A DNA stretch of 14,906 nucleotides. It comes from Chloroflexota bacterium (GTDB taxonomy: Bacteria > Chloroflexota > Anaerolineae > Anaerolineales > JACQED01). A program made the position numbers and the translations under genes. Location: the NCBI GenBank assembly GCA_016200785.1, contig JACQED010000281.1:1-14906 (forward strand), written 5' to 3'. Below the pieces are notes generated by a model. The model had not been told where the DNA came from. It saw nothing but the letters and a program-made list of their open reading frames with translations, and ran no database searches. This document shows positions 7,223 through 13,578 of this stretch, in pieces (within the stretch, counting starts at the first letter, position 1; every line of letters begins with the position of its first letter).

Positions 7223-8581
7223 ATGCTCAAAGACGCTCCCGTTCTGACCACGGAGGAATTGCTGGCGAAGGCGAAGAAACCCTCCGCCGACGCCATGCGC
7301 CTCCATCCTTTCTATCGAGGCAAGGTCGAAACCACGCTCCGCTGCCGGGTGCGCGACTTCGACGATTTCGCCATCTGGTACACGCCGGGCGTGGCCGCGC
7401 CGTGCAAAGCTATCGCCGCCGACCCTGAACTCGTGTACGAGATGACGCACAAGTGGAACACCGTGGCCGTCGTCTCCGACGGAACGCGCGTGCTCGGCCT
7501 CGGCGACATCGGCCCGAAGGCCGGCCTGCCGGTGATGGAAGGCAAGGCCCTGCTCTACAAATATCTGGGCGGCGTGGACGCCTGGCCGATCATGCTCGAC
7601 ACCAAAGACCCGGACAGGATCATCGACGCCGTTCTGTTGATCCAGCCGGGCTTCGGCGGCGTGAACCTCGAAGACCTCGCCCAGCCCAAGTGCTTCCGCA
7701 TCCTCGACACCTTGCGCGAGAAAGCCGAGATACCGGTGTGGCACGACGATCAGCAGGGCACGGCCACCGTCACGCTGGCCGGGTTGATCAACGCGCTGAA
7801 GATCGTCGGCAAGAAGATGTCTGAGGCGCGCGTCGTCTTCGTCGGCAGTGGCGCGTCGAACGTCGCCTGCTCCAGATTGATCTTCGCCTCGGGCGCAGAC
7901 CCCGGCCTGTGCTTGATGGTGGACAGCAAGGGGATTTTGAACAAAGGCCGGAGCGACATCGAAAGGCGTCGGGCCGAGTTCGTGGACAAATGGAAACTGT
8001 GCCAGATCACCAACGCCGCGGGGCGCGAGGGCGGCATCCCCTAGGCGCTCAAGGGCGCCGATGTGGTGATCGCGCTCTCGACGCCGGGACCGGACACGCT
8101 CCGTAAAGAATGGATCAGGGCGATGGCGTCGGACGCGATCTTGTTCGCCTGCGCCAACCCCATCCCCGAAATTTGGCCGTGGGAGGCCAAAGACGCCGGG
8201 GCCGCGGTGGTCGCCACCGGTCGATCCGATTTCCCGAATCAGGTCAACAACTCACTCGGCTTCCCCGGCATCTTCCGCGGGACGCTCGACGTGCGGGCGA
8301 AGACGATCACCGACGAGATGTGCCTGGCGGCGGCGCACGCGCTGGCCGACATGGCGGCCGAGAAAGGTCTCAGCCCCGACTACATTCTGCCACGAATGGA
8401 CGAGTGGGACGTGTTCCCGCGCGAAGCAGCGGCCGTGGCGGTGAAGGCCGTCGAGCAGGGCCTCGCCCGCTGTCCGACAACGCACGACGAGGAGTATCAC
8501 CGGGCGGCGGAGATCATCAAGCGGTCTCGCGACATGACGAAGACGATGATGGAAGAGGAGTACATTGCGGAGGCGGAGTGA
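7223..8581 (+). CDS. NAD(P)-dependent malic enzyme, interrupted by in-frame TAG
   Basis: Oxidative decarboxylation of malate to pyruvate and CO2 with NAD(P); bacterial MaeB-like short form (452 codons, no phosphotransacetylase domain). Seen: Tyr53 in WYTPGVAAPC and Lys108 in GLPVMEGKALLYK, the catalytic pair with the usual 55-residue spacing. Glu150-Asp151 (VNLEDL) and HDDQQGTA (173-180) supply metal ligands. The nucleotide site is VVFVGSGASNVA, and the C-terminal VATGRSDFPNQVNNSLGFPGIFRG is present. Codon 274 (8042-8044) is TAG, in GREGGIP*ALKGADVVIALS; the same frame runs on uninterrupted to the TGA at 8579. The truncated form would lose about 40% of the protein, including half of the NAD domain. 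AGGAG (7210-7214) precedes the ATG. It follows the AcsE-like gene after an inverted repeat. With fumarase it connects fumarate to pyruvate. Confidence 0.92.
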
Positions 8582-8665
8582 AAACTTCAAACTCCCAATT
8601 TCAAACCGCAAACTCCCAATCGAGAACACCGCTTTGGGAGTTTGAGCCTTTGGCGTTTGAAGTTT
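8582..8665. repeat. Imperfect inverted repeat with CAAACTCCCAA arms
   Basis: Outer arms AAACTTCAAAC (8582-8592) and GTTTGAAGTTT (8655-8665) are perfectly complementary. Inner arms CAAACTCCCAA (8609-8619) and TTGGGAGTTTG (8634-8644) are also perfect. CAAACTCCCAA-like words recur within arm 1 (AAACTCCCAA also at 8590-8599). It begins immediately after the malic enzyme stop and ends just before the next ribosome site, filling the whole gap. Confidence 0.82.
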
Positions 8666-8683
8666 CCGACACTAGGAGGAACG

Positions 8684-9619
8684 ATGTTTGATTTGATCAT
8701 CATCGGCGGCGGCCCGGCGGGGCTGACTGCCACGGTCTACGCACTGCGCAAACGATTGAACGTGTTGTTGATCACCAAAGACCTCGGCGGCAAGACCAAC
8801 TTCCGCCTGCAACTGCCGGACGTCGAGCATCATCTGGTCATCAACGGCGAGGAAGTCGTCAACCGCTTCGTGAATGAAATCGAGTATCTCGACTTCTCTC
8901 GCGTGATGGACAAGGTCGAGAAAATTCAAAAAGCGCCGGGCGGGCACAGCGTGCGCGTCAAGAGCGGCACAGAGTATCTCGCCAAAGCGCTGGTCATCGC
9001 CACCGGCGCCAACGCGCGGCGGCTCAACGTGCCGGGCGAGAAAGAATACATGATGCGCGGGCTGTGCTACAGCGCGGTGAGTTACGCGCCGCTATTCATC
9101 GAACGCAACACGGCCGTGGTCGGCGACGCCGGGCTGGCCCTGCGCTCCGCCGCCGAACTGGCGCAGATCGCAAAGCGCGTCACATTGGTCGCGCCGACAC
9201 ACGGCGAACTCGACAGCGCGCTGGGCAAGCGTTTGCTCGCCTCGTCCAACGTCGTCGTGCTCGAAGGCTACCAGGTGCAGAGGGTAAACGGCGATGATTA
9301 CGCGCGCAGTCTGGTGGTGAAGAAGAACGGCGACACGCGCGAGATCGCGGCGGACGCGATCTTCGTCGAACTCGGTCTGGATGCTAACTCCGACGTCGTC
9401 GGCGGATTGGCGGAGCGCGATCTGGAGGGGCGAATTAAGATCGACGCGCGCAACCGCACCTCGGCGCCCGGCATCTTCGCCGCCGGAGACGTGACCGACG
9501 CTTTCGCGGAGCAAGTCCTCATCTCCATCGGCGAAGGCGCGAAGGCGGCACTGTCGGCCTATGAGTATTTGCTGGGGCAGCCGGTGGAGGAGCCGGTTGC
9601 GGCGGGAGAGTGGAGGTAA
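8684..9619 (+). CDS. Thioredoxin-reductase-like FAD/NAD(P) oxidoreductase lacking the CxxC
   Basis: 311-residue two-dinucleotide-domain flavoprotein. The FAD site is IIIGGGPAGLTATVYAL (residues 5-21), with VIATGAN at 104-110 and the C-terminal FAD motif TSAPGIFAAGDVTDAF. The central NAD(P) domain starts at VVGDAGLALRSAAELA (145-160), an unusual glycine motif, and the HRRxxxR NADPH clamp of TrxB is absent. Where thioredoxin reductase has CATC-D-G/A-PLF, this protein has SAVSYAPLF: both redox cysteines are serines (Ser130, Ser133). It therefore should not reduce thioredoxin; a ferredoxin/flavodoxin-NADP reductase-like or regulatory role is more likely (inference). ATG 8684 has AGGAGGA at 8674-8680; an in-frame upstream ATG at 8642 lies inside the inverted repeat and is rejected. 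Same strand as, and probably co-transcribed with, malic enzyme. Confidence 0.87.
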   Translation: MFDLIIIGGGPAGLTATVYALRKRLNVLLITKDLGGKTNFRLQLPDVEHHLVINGEEVVNRFVNEIEYLDFSRVMDKVEKIQKAPGGHSVRVKSGTEYLAKALVIATGANARRLNVPGEKEYMMRGLCYSAVSYAPLFIERNTAVVGDAGLALRSAAELAQIAKRVTLVAPTHGELDSALGKRLLASSNVVVLEGYQVQRVNGDDYARSLVVKKNGDTREIAADAIFVELGLDANSDVVGGLAERDLEGRIKIDARNRTSAPGIFAAGDVTDAFAEQVLISIGEGAKAALSAYEYLLGQPVEEPVAAGEWR

Positions 9620-9642
9620 AGGAACTGAAGGAAACGGGGGAA

Positions 9643-9774
9643 ATGAAACTGGTCGAGGTTATCTGCGGCGAGGGCACCGACGAAGAGACGGTGGCCGACG
9701 CGGCAGTGGTGGCCGAGTCAAAAGAATTACTGCCGAAGTTGCTGGAGGCTTTGGAGCGGTCGGTGGAGCCGTGA
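9643..9774 (+). CDS. Possible small acidic protein (43 residues)
   Basis: Short frame beginning MKLVEVICGEGTDEETVADA and ending ALERSVEP with TGA at 9772. Composition is strongly acidic, with a predicted helical C-terminal half (SKELLPKLLEALERS), and third codon positions are GC-rich like the neighbours. An in-frame GTG at 9610, overlapping the end of the flavoprotein gene, would extend it by 11 residues. The ribosome site is poor (GGGGGA almost touching the ATG). I do not recognise a family. It may be a real small gene coupled to the flavoprotein, or a chance frame. Confidence 0.4.
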   Translation: MKLVEVICGEGTDEETVADAAVVAESKELLPKLLEALERSVEP

Positions 9775-9819
9775 TCTCCCCCACTCGCCCGGCCCCGGCG
9801 GAGGATTCACAGCGCCGCG

Positions 9820-9915
9820 ATGGTTCTTCTCGTTTTCTTCGTCTTTGCTTTGCTTGGCGTTGTGATCGTGCGAGTCTTCGAAACCCGGGCGGCCAAGACT
9901 GAAGCCCAGAAGTAA
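9820..9915 (+). CDS. Possible single-span membrane microprotein (31 residues)
   Basis: ATG 9820 to TAA 9913-9915. Residues 2-17 (VLLVFFVFALLGVVIV) form one clean hydrophobic helix, followed by a charged tail (RVFETRAAKTEAQK). The layout hydrophobic N-terminus then positive tail is typical of small bacterial membrane proteins. GGAGG at 9800-9804 is rather far (about 15 nt) from the ATG. It lies 11 nt before the DUF385 gene. No family recognised; could be chance. Confidence 0.35.
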   Translation: MVLLVFFVFALLGVVIVRVFETRAAKTEAQK

Positions 9916-9926
9916 CAGGCCGGCCA

Positions 9927-10367
9927 ATGCGACTCCGCCCGCCGTCGGCCTGGTTGATCCGGGCACTCTACGCCATCGGCTTCGGCCCGCTCATTGGCCG
10001 GCTCCTGCTGCTATTGACCACCACTGGGCGGAAGTCAGGGCTGCCTCGGACAACGCCCTTGCAATACGAAGAGATTGACGGCGCGATCTATGTCGCGTCG
10101 GCACGCGGCGCTCAGGCTGACTGGTTTCGAAACGTCGAAGCCAATCCTCGCGTGCGGGTTCGCGTCAAGTCATGTCAGTTTGACGGCACGGCGCAGGCGA
10201 TTACCGATCCGAGTCGTATCGCCGATTTTCTTGAACTGCGCCTGCGACGACACCCCAAGATGATCGGAGCGATCCTGAAATCAGAGCGTTTGCCCGCGGC
10301 GCCGAGCCGGGCGCAACTCGAAGCGTACGCGGCCCGGCTGGCGATGGTTGTTATCCATCCTGACTGA
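9927..10367 (+). CDS. Nitroreductase/deazaflavin (F420)-dependent oxidoreductase family protein (DUF385)
   Basis: 146-residue split-beta-barrel flavin/deazaflavin-binding protein of the Ddn/DUF385 family. Known members use reduced F420 (some FMN or heme) to reduce diverse substrates. Visible family motifs are LLTTTGRKSGLPRTTPLQYE (about 28-48), IYVASARGAQADWFRN (about 54-69) and NPRVRVRVK. The N-terminus carries a short hydrophobic helix (WLIRALYAIGFGPLIGRLLL), common in this group as a membrane-associating segment. Start ATG 9927 has only a weak CAGG site. It ends convergent with the lipoprotein gene. Presence suggests that the host makes F420, but no cofactor genes are in view. Confidence 0.85.
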   Translation: MRLRPPSAWLIRALYAIGFGPLIGRLLLLLTTTGRKSGLPRTTPLQYEEIDGAIYVASARGAQADWFRNVEANPRVRVRVKSCQFDGTAQAITDPSRIADFLELRLRRHPKMIGAILKSERLPAAPSRAQLEAYAARLAMVVIHPD

Positions 10368-10435
10368 CGATCAGGACAGCCAGATCGCCTCCAACGGCTC
10401 GACTGCGCCCGTGATCCATGCGTTCATCCATCTTG

Positions 10436-11506
10436 CTATGGGCAGCCGCCGTCCCCCAGCCAGCAATGCACGGCCACATTCAACCACGGGAGGAACTCTG
10501 CGGTCGCCTTTTGATTGCCGGCGGGAGAGGGATGATCGTCGCCGCCATCAGTGGGGTAATAAGAAGTGTTTCTGCCCCGGTCGGTAATGTGCTCGATGGC
10601 TCCATCGTGGAAGCGATGGTGATTGTCCGGCCCGGTCAGGACGTTGTAGAAGTCGAATACGGCCACGTTCCTCTCTAAATAGCCGTTCTCGGCCAGCCAG
10701 TCCTGCGTCAACCACATATTGAATGCTCTCGCGTTGTCCGCGAAGGTTGGGTCCTGCACCGGCGGGGCGGTAATGACGATGAATAGTTTGTCCGGACGTG
10801 TGGCGAAGTATTTGAGCAACCCGTCGTAGATGAACTTGGCGTTGCTCACTGTTAGTCCCTCGCCGGGCGCGGCCAGATCGGTCGGGCTTCCTTCAAGGTT
10901 CGAGTTGGGGAAGCACGACTTGAACATGACAATCTCGTTCTTGCCGCCCGGGTCGGATAGAGTGCGGGTGTAGGGGGCGTTCTGTCCACTCTCGTTGAAC
11001 AAGGCGTCCATGTAGACGGGAGTGTTGTCACTGCGAAACCACTCCGGCCAGTTGACGATGTCGGTGCGGTCGCCGATGCCATCCGGCCCCCATCCATAGT
11101 TCGTGTCGCTGACGAAATAGTTTTTCTCGCCCAGCGTCCGCCCGAGGCCACCGTTGTCGTCGGCCAGCCAATTCTCGCCGGTCGAGTGATGGATAAAGAT
11201 CAACTTCATCACGTGGTCGGGGGGATCGGGGTTGAGCGACTTCGAGGCCGGTTGAGTCGGAGTGGGGAGACTTGCAGGCGTTTGCGGCGGTTGAGCCGGC
11301 TCTGCCGGAGTGGGCGCTGCGGCCTGCGCCGTCGGCTGACCGGGCGTGGCCGCCTCCACTTGTTCGGGTTCTGTCTGTGGCGTGGGCGAGGCGGATGACA
11401 GATTACAGGCGAGGCTGGTCGCGAAGATCAGCGCAATCGTCAATGGGAGGATTCCACGGGTGGAGCCGGGGAATCCAGCGTGGTGCGTTGCCTTTGTATT
11501 CGACAC
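10436..11506 (-). CDS. Secreted lipoprotein with possible SGNH-hydrolase-like domain
   Basis: 356 residues. The N-terminal signal ends in a lipobox TSLAC (Cys34), so the mature protein is probably lipid-anchored outside the membrane. Residues 40-90 form a Pro/Thr/Ala/Gln-rich low-complexity linker. The folded domain begins KLIFIHHSTGENWL (Ser108), continues through FKSCFPNSNLEG and FIVITAPP, and closes with DDHPSPAGNQKA (His325). That order (early Ser, middle Asn, late Asp-His-Pro) is reminiscent of SGNH/GDSL esterases. However, the GDS motif is replaced by HHSTG and the last block is DDHP rather than the usual DxxHP. I treat the enzyme call as tentative. The GTG start at 11506 is supported by GGAGG about 5 nt upstream. 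Encoded 80 nt beyond the Met-rich gene, probably independent. Confidence 0.7.
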   Translation of the reverse strand: MSNTKATHHAGFPGSTRGILPLTIALIFATSLACNLSSASPTPQTEPEQVEAATPGQPTAQAAAPTPAEPAQPPQTPASLPTPTQPASKSLNPDPPDHVMKLIFIHHSTGENWLADDNGGLGRTLGEKNYFVSDTNYGWGPDGIGDRTDIVNWPEWFRSDNTPVYMDALFNESGQNAPYTRTLSDPGGKNEIVMFKSCFPNSNLEGSPTDLAAPGEGLTVSNAKFIYDGLLKYFATRPDKLFIVITAPPVQDPTFADNARAFNMWLTQDWLAENGYLERNVAVFDFYNVLTGPDNHHRFHDGAIEHITDRGRNTSYYPTDGGDDHPSPAGNQKATAEFLPWLNVAVHCWLGDGGCP

Positions 11507-11587
11507 AGTCCCCTCCGAAACGACGCGAGAGATCGGGTTCTTCCACGAGCGGTATCACGTTCGCCACGGCGAAGAGGCCAGTCGGTG

Positions 11588-11632
11588 TTACTGCTTTTGG
11601 GCTTCGCCGAAGCCCGCCATCATGCGCTGTCA
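11588..11632 (-). other. Apparent continuation of the Met-rich gene past its TGA, with a 7-bp hairpin
   Basis: After the TGA (11630-11632) the same minus-strand frame reads QRMMAGFGEAQKQ then TAA (11588-11590), continuing the Met-rich style of the upstream residues (CDLPDM-*-QRMMAGF). A perfect stem GGGCTTC/GAAGCCC (11599-11615, loop of 3) starts 14 nt after the TGA. Confidence 0.45.
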
Positions 11633-11806
11633 CATATCGGGCAGATCGCAGCCCTCCTCGCGCATTCGCCTCATCATGTTCTCCATCATCCCGGACATCA
11701 TCTGCGGGACGGCCTTTGTGGCCAAAGCCACAGCCAACCCACCCGCGATTGCACCCAGCACGGCGGCGAGTGCATATCCCCTGGTGTGAGAATTCGTGGC
11801 GTTCAT
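11630..11806 (-). CDS. Small Met-rich single-span membrane protein
   Basis: 58 residues from ATG 11806 (63 if ATG 11821 is used). A membrane helix (YALAAVLGAIAGGLAVALA, about 11-29) is followed by a Met-rich amphipathic tail MMSGMMENMMRRMREEGCDLPDM. The ATG at 11806 overlaps the GYD gene stop as ATGA (11803-11806) and has GGAGAG about 7 nt upstream, the hallmark of translational coupling, so it is preferred. The TGA at 11630 may not be the ancestral end, since matching sequence continues to 11588. Met/Cys-rich tails can bind soft metals such as Cu(I), but that is speculation. Family not named. Confidence 0.65.
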   Translation of the reverse strand: MNATNSHTRGYALAAVLGAIAGGLAVALATKAVPQMMSGMMENMMRRMREEGCDLPDM

Positions 11807-12090
11807 GGTGCTGCTCTCCATATGAACTCTTCCTCGGTGAAGGCGCGTAACGTCTCGGTGCGGATGTTGCCGAGCGCCCCGACGGCGAGAGCGAATTTGG
11901 CGGCCGTGTCATCGTCCGGCGCTTCAAGGACGGCGACGGCGTCGTATTGGCCCAGCACCAGGAACCACTGTTTGAACTCCCCGCCCATGGCCTTTAGGCC
12001 CTTCTTGGCCGCATCAAGCCGGGCGGGACTGTCCTTGATGTTCTGGGCGCCCTGCTGCGTGTAGCGGAGCAGGGAGATATAGGTGGGCAT
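11803..12090 (-). CDS. GYD domain-containing protein
   Basis: 95-residue protein of the GYD family (ferredoxin-like fold, function unknown, widespread in bacteria). It begins MPTYISLLRYTQQGAQNIKDS; the name-giving motif appears here as LVLGQYDAVAVLEAPDD (about 45-61), followed by AAKFALAVGALGNIRTETLRAFTEEEF. Length is standard. AGGAGA stands 9 nt before the ATG. The stop overlaps the start of the Met-rich membrane protein gene by 4 nt (ATGA), so the two are translated as a unit. The upstream gap contains an inverted repeat. Confidence 0.9.
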   Translation of the reverse strand: MPTYISLLRYTQQGAQNIKDSPARLDAAKKGLKAMGGEFKQWFLVLGQYDAVAVLEAPDDDTAAKFALAVGALGNIRTETLRAFTEEEFIWRAAP

Positions 12091-12185
12091 TGTCTTGTTT
12101 CTCCTTTCCGTGTTCTATCTGGGTGCCTCCCTCAAAACGCCCCGGCCACAGATATAGGAGTTACGCAGTTGGCCCGGCGAACTTA

Positions 12186-12284
12186 ACCACGACGCCACAC
12201 CCGTACTCGCACGAGTACGGGCAAAGACACGAAGAAAGCCCTTGTGAGTCCTTTGTGCCCTCGTGTCTTCGTGGTGAAAATACG
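12186..12284. repeat. Inverted repeat of CACGAAG-type units with a nested perfect hairpin
   Basis: The right arm (about 12249-12284) reads as CTTTGTGCC / CTCGTGTCTTCGTGGTGAA words. The left side (12184-12236) contains the complementary ACCACGA, CAAAG and ACACGAAG. The left arm is interrupted by a perfect 10-bp palindrome CCCGTACTCG (12200-12209) / CGAGTACGGG (12212-12221). The structure lies between the FAD oxidoreductase stop and the GYD gene, both on the minus strand. Confidence 0.65.
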
Positions 12285-12296
12285 CTTCAAGGAGGC

Positions 12297-13574
12297 CTAC
12301 GCTCTCACATACCGATCCGCCGCTTTCGGATGTGAGTGAATGTAGTGCCCGTAGTGAAACTTCGGGCCGAGCAGTTCGCGGCGCAGAGCCGAAACATCGG
12401 CCCGCTCGCGGATGAGCGTTTGATACACGCCCGCCCGCTCGATCTCGCCCACCATCACCAGGCCGATCAGCCGGTTGCCCCGGAAGACGAGTTTGCGGTA
12501 GCGCGGAGCGGGTCCGCGCCGCTCGGCGAAGACCTCGATCCCGTCGCCCGTCTCGCGGTGAATGTCGCCGACCGAGACAACGGGCAGGCCGCCGAGTTCC
12601 ATCGCGTTGAGCAAACCGAACGCGCCCTCGTAGGCCGAATCGCCTCCGGCCATGTTATCTCCGGCGATGCGGCCCATCGCCGCCGCGTTAGTCCAGATGC
12701 CGCTGACGATGGACTCGCCGGTGACGATGTCGTTCGTCTCCACCACGTCCCCGGCGGCGAACACGTCGGGCGCACTGGCGCGCAGTCGCTCGTCCACGAG
12801 CAGGCCGTGGTTGATGCGCAGGCCGCCCGTCACGGCCAGATCGAGATTGGGGCGCACGCCAACGCCGACGACCACGAGATCGGCCTTGAGTTTGCGGTCG
12901 TCGTCGAGGACAACGGACGTGACCCTGTGACCGCGACGATTGACCTTCACGAGCGAATGCCCGAGGATCGTTTCAATCCCTGCATGCGCCACCGCCTCGG
13001 CGAAGATGGCCGCGCTCGCGATATCGAGTTGCTGAGGCACGATGCGGTCGAGCAGTTCGACGACCGTCACATTCAACCCCAGATGCCGCAGGGCGAAGGC
13101 CGACTTCATGCCGATGCGCCCCGCGCCCAGGACGACCGCGCCCGCTGCGCCTCTCGCCGCCTCCGCGATGAAGAGCGCGTCCTCCCACGTGCGGAGCGTG
13201 AAGACTCCCGGCCCGTCTATTCCGGCGATGTCGGGGCGGATGGGACTCGCGCCGGTCGCCAACAACAGGCGGTCGTAGGCGCAGATTTCACTTCCGCCCG
13301 TGCCATCTACCATTGTGAGTATGTGCCTGGCCGGGTCGAGGCTGGTGGCGCGGACGTCCAGTCGCAGGCGGATATTCTTCGGCGTGAGATGCGGCTGGCG
13401 CGTGATTTCGCTTGCCGGCTTGCCGTCGTAGATCAGATACGGAATGAGCGGCCGAAAGTACGGCAAGCGCGGCTCGCTGGATAGCATGACAATTTCGGCG
13501 GCCGGGTCGCGTTTGCGGATGGCGTCGGCGGCCGCCATGCCCGCCGCCGACGCGCCGACGATGACGTGTCGCAT
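12297..13574 (-). CDS. FAD/NAD(P)H oxidoreductase partnered with CooF/CooS (FNOR-type)
   Basis: 425-residue pyridine-nucleotide-disulfide-oxidoreductase-fold flavoprotein. The FAD site is HVIVGASAAGMAAADAIR (3-20), then LLLATGASPIRP. The NAD(P) site is AVVLGAGRIGMKSAFALRHLG, with the second FAD motif APDVFAAGDVVETND and an approximately 120-residue C-terminal dimer domain. The usual NADH-oxidase/CoA-disulfide-reductase cysteine is absent (PYFRPLIPYLIYDGKP), as in NirB/rubredoxin-reductase-like members. ATG 13574 begins exactly at the Rossmann strand. GGGAGGG sits 7 nt upstream, inside the end of the ferredoxin gene, and the gap is 4 nt. The cooS-cooF-flavoprotein order matches CODH clusters of Carboxydothermus and Clostridium, where the flavoprotein passes CO-derived electrons from CooF to NAD(P). 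The upstream extension to 13766 is out of context and rejected. Confidence 0.9.
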   Translation of the reverse strand: MRHVIVGASAAGMAAADAIRKRDPAAEIVMLSSEPRLPYFRPLIPYLIYDGKPASEITRQPHLTPKNIRLRLDVRATSLDPARHILTMVDGTGGSEICAYDRLLLATGASPIRPDIAGIDGPGVFTLRTWEDALFIAEAARGAAGAVVLGAGRIGMKSAFALRHLGLNVTVVELLDRIVPQQLDIASAAIFAEAVAHAGIETILGHSLVKVNRRGHRVTSVVLDDDRKLKADLVVVGVGVRPNLDLAVTGGLRINHGLLVDERLRASAPDVFAAGDVVETNDIVTGESIVSGIWTNAAAMGRIAGDNMAGGDSAYEGAFGLLNAMELGGLPVVSVGDIHRETGDGIEVFAERRGPAPRYRKLVFRGNRLIGLVMVGEIERAGVYQTLIRERADVSALRRELLGPKFHYGHYIHSHPKAADRYVRA

Positions 13575-13578
13575 CGCG

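Noticed and set aside
7223..8581. TAG in malic enzyme as a pyrrolysine codon
   Set aside because: Pyrrolysine is confined mainly to methylamine methyltransferases; the position is not catalytic, and neighbouring genes carry TAA and TGA interruptions as well.
11599..11615. GGGCTTCGCCGAAGCCC as an intrinsic terminator
   Set aside because: No T-run follows the stem on either strand, and on the minus strand it lies within the apparent continuation of the Met-rich gene.
12336..13484. 382-codon open frame on the plus strand
   Set aside because: Complement of the FAD oxidoreductase gene, same shadow composition; the minus-strand gene has clear cofactor motifs and a ribosome site.
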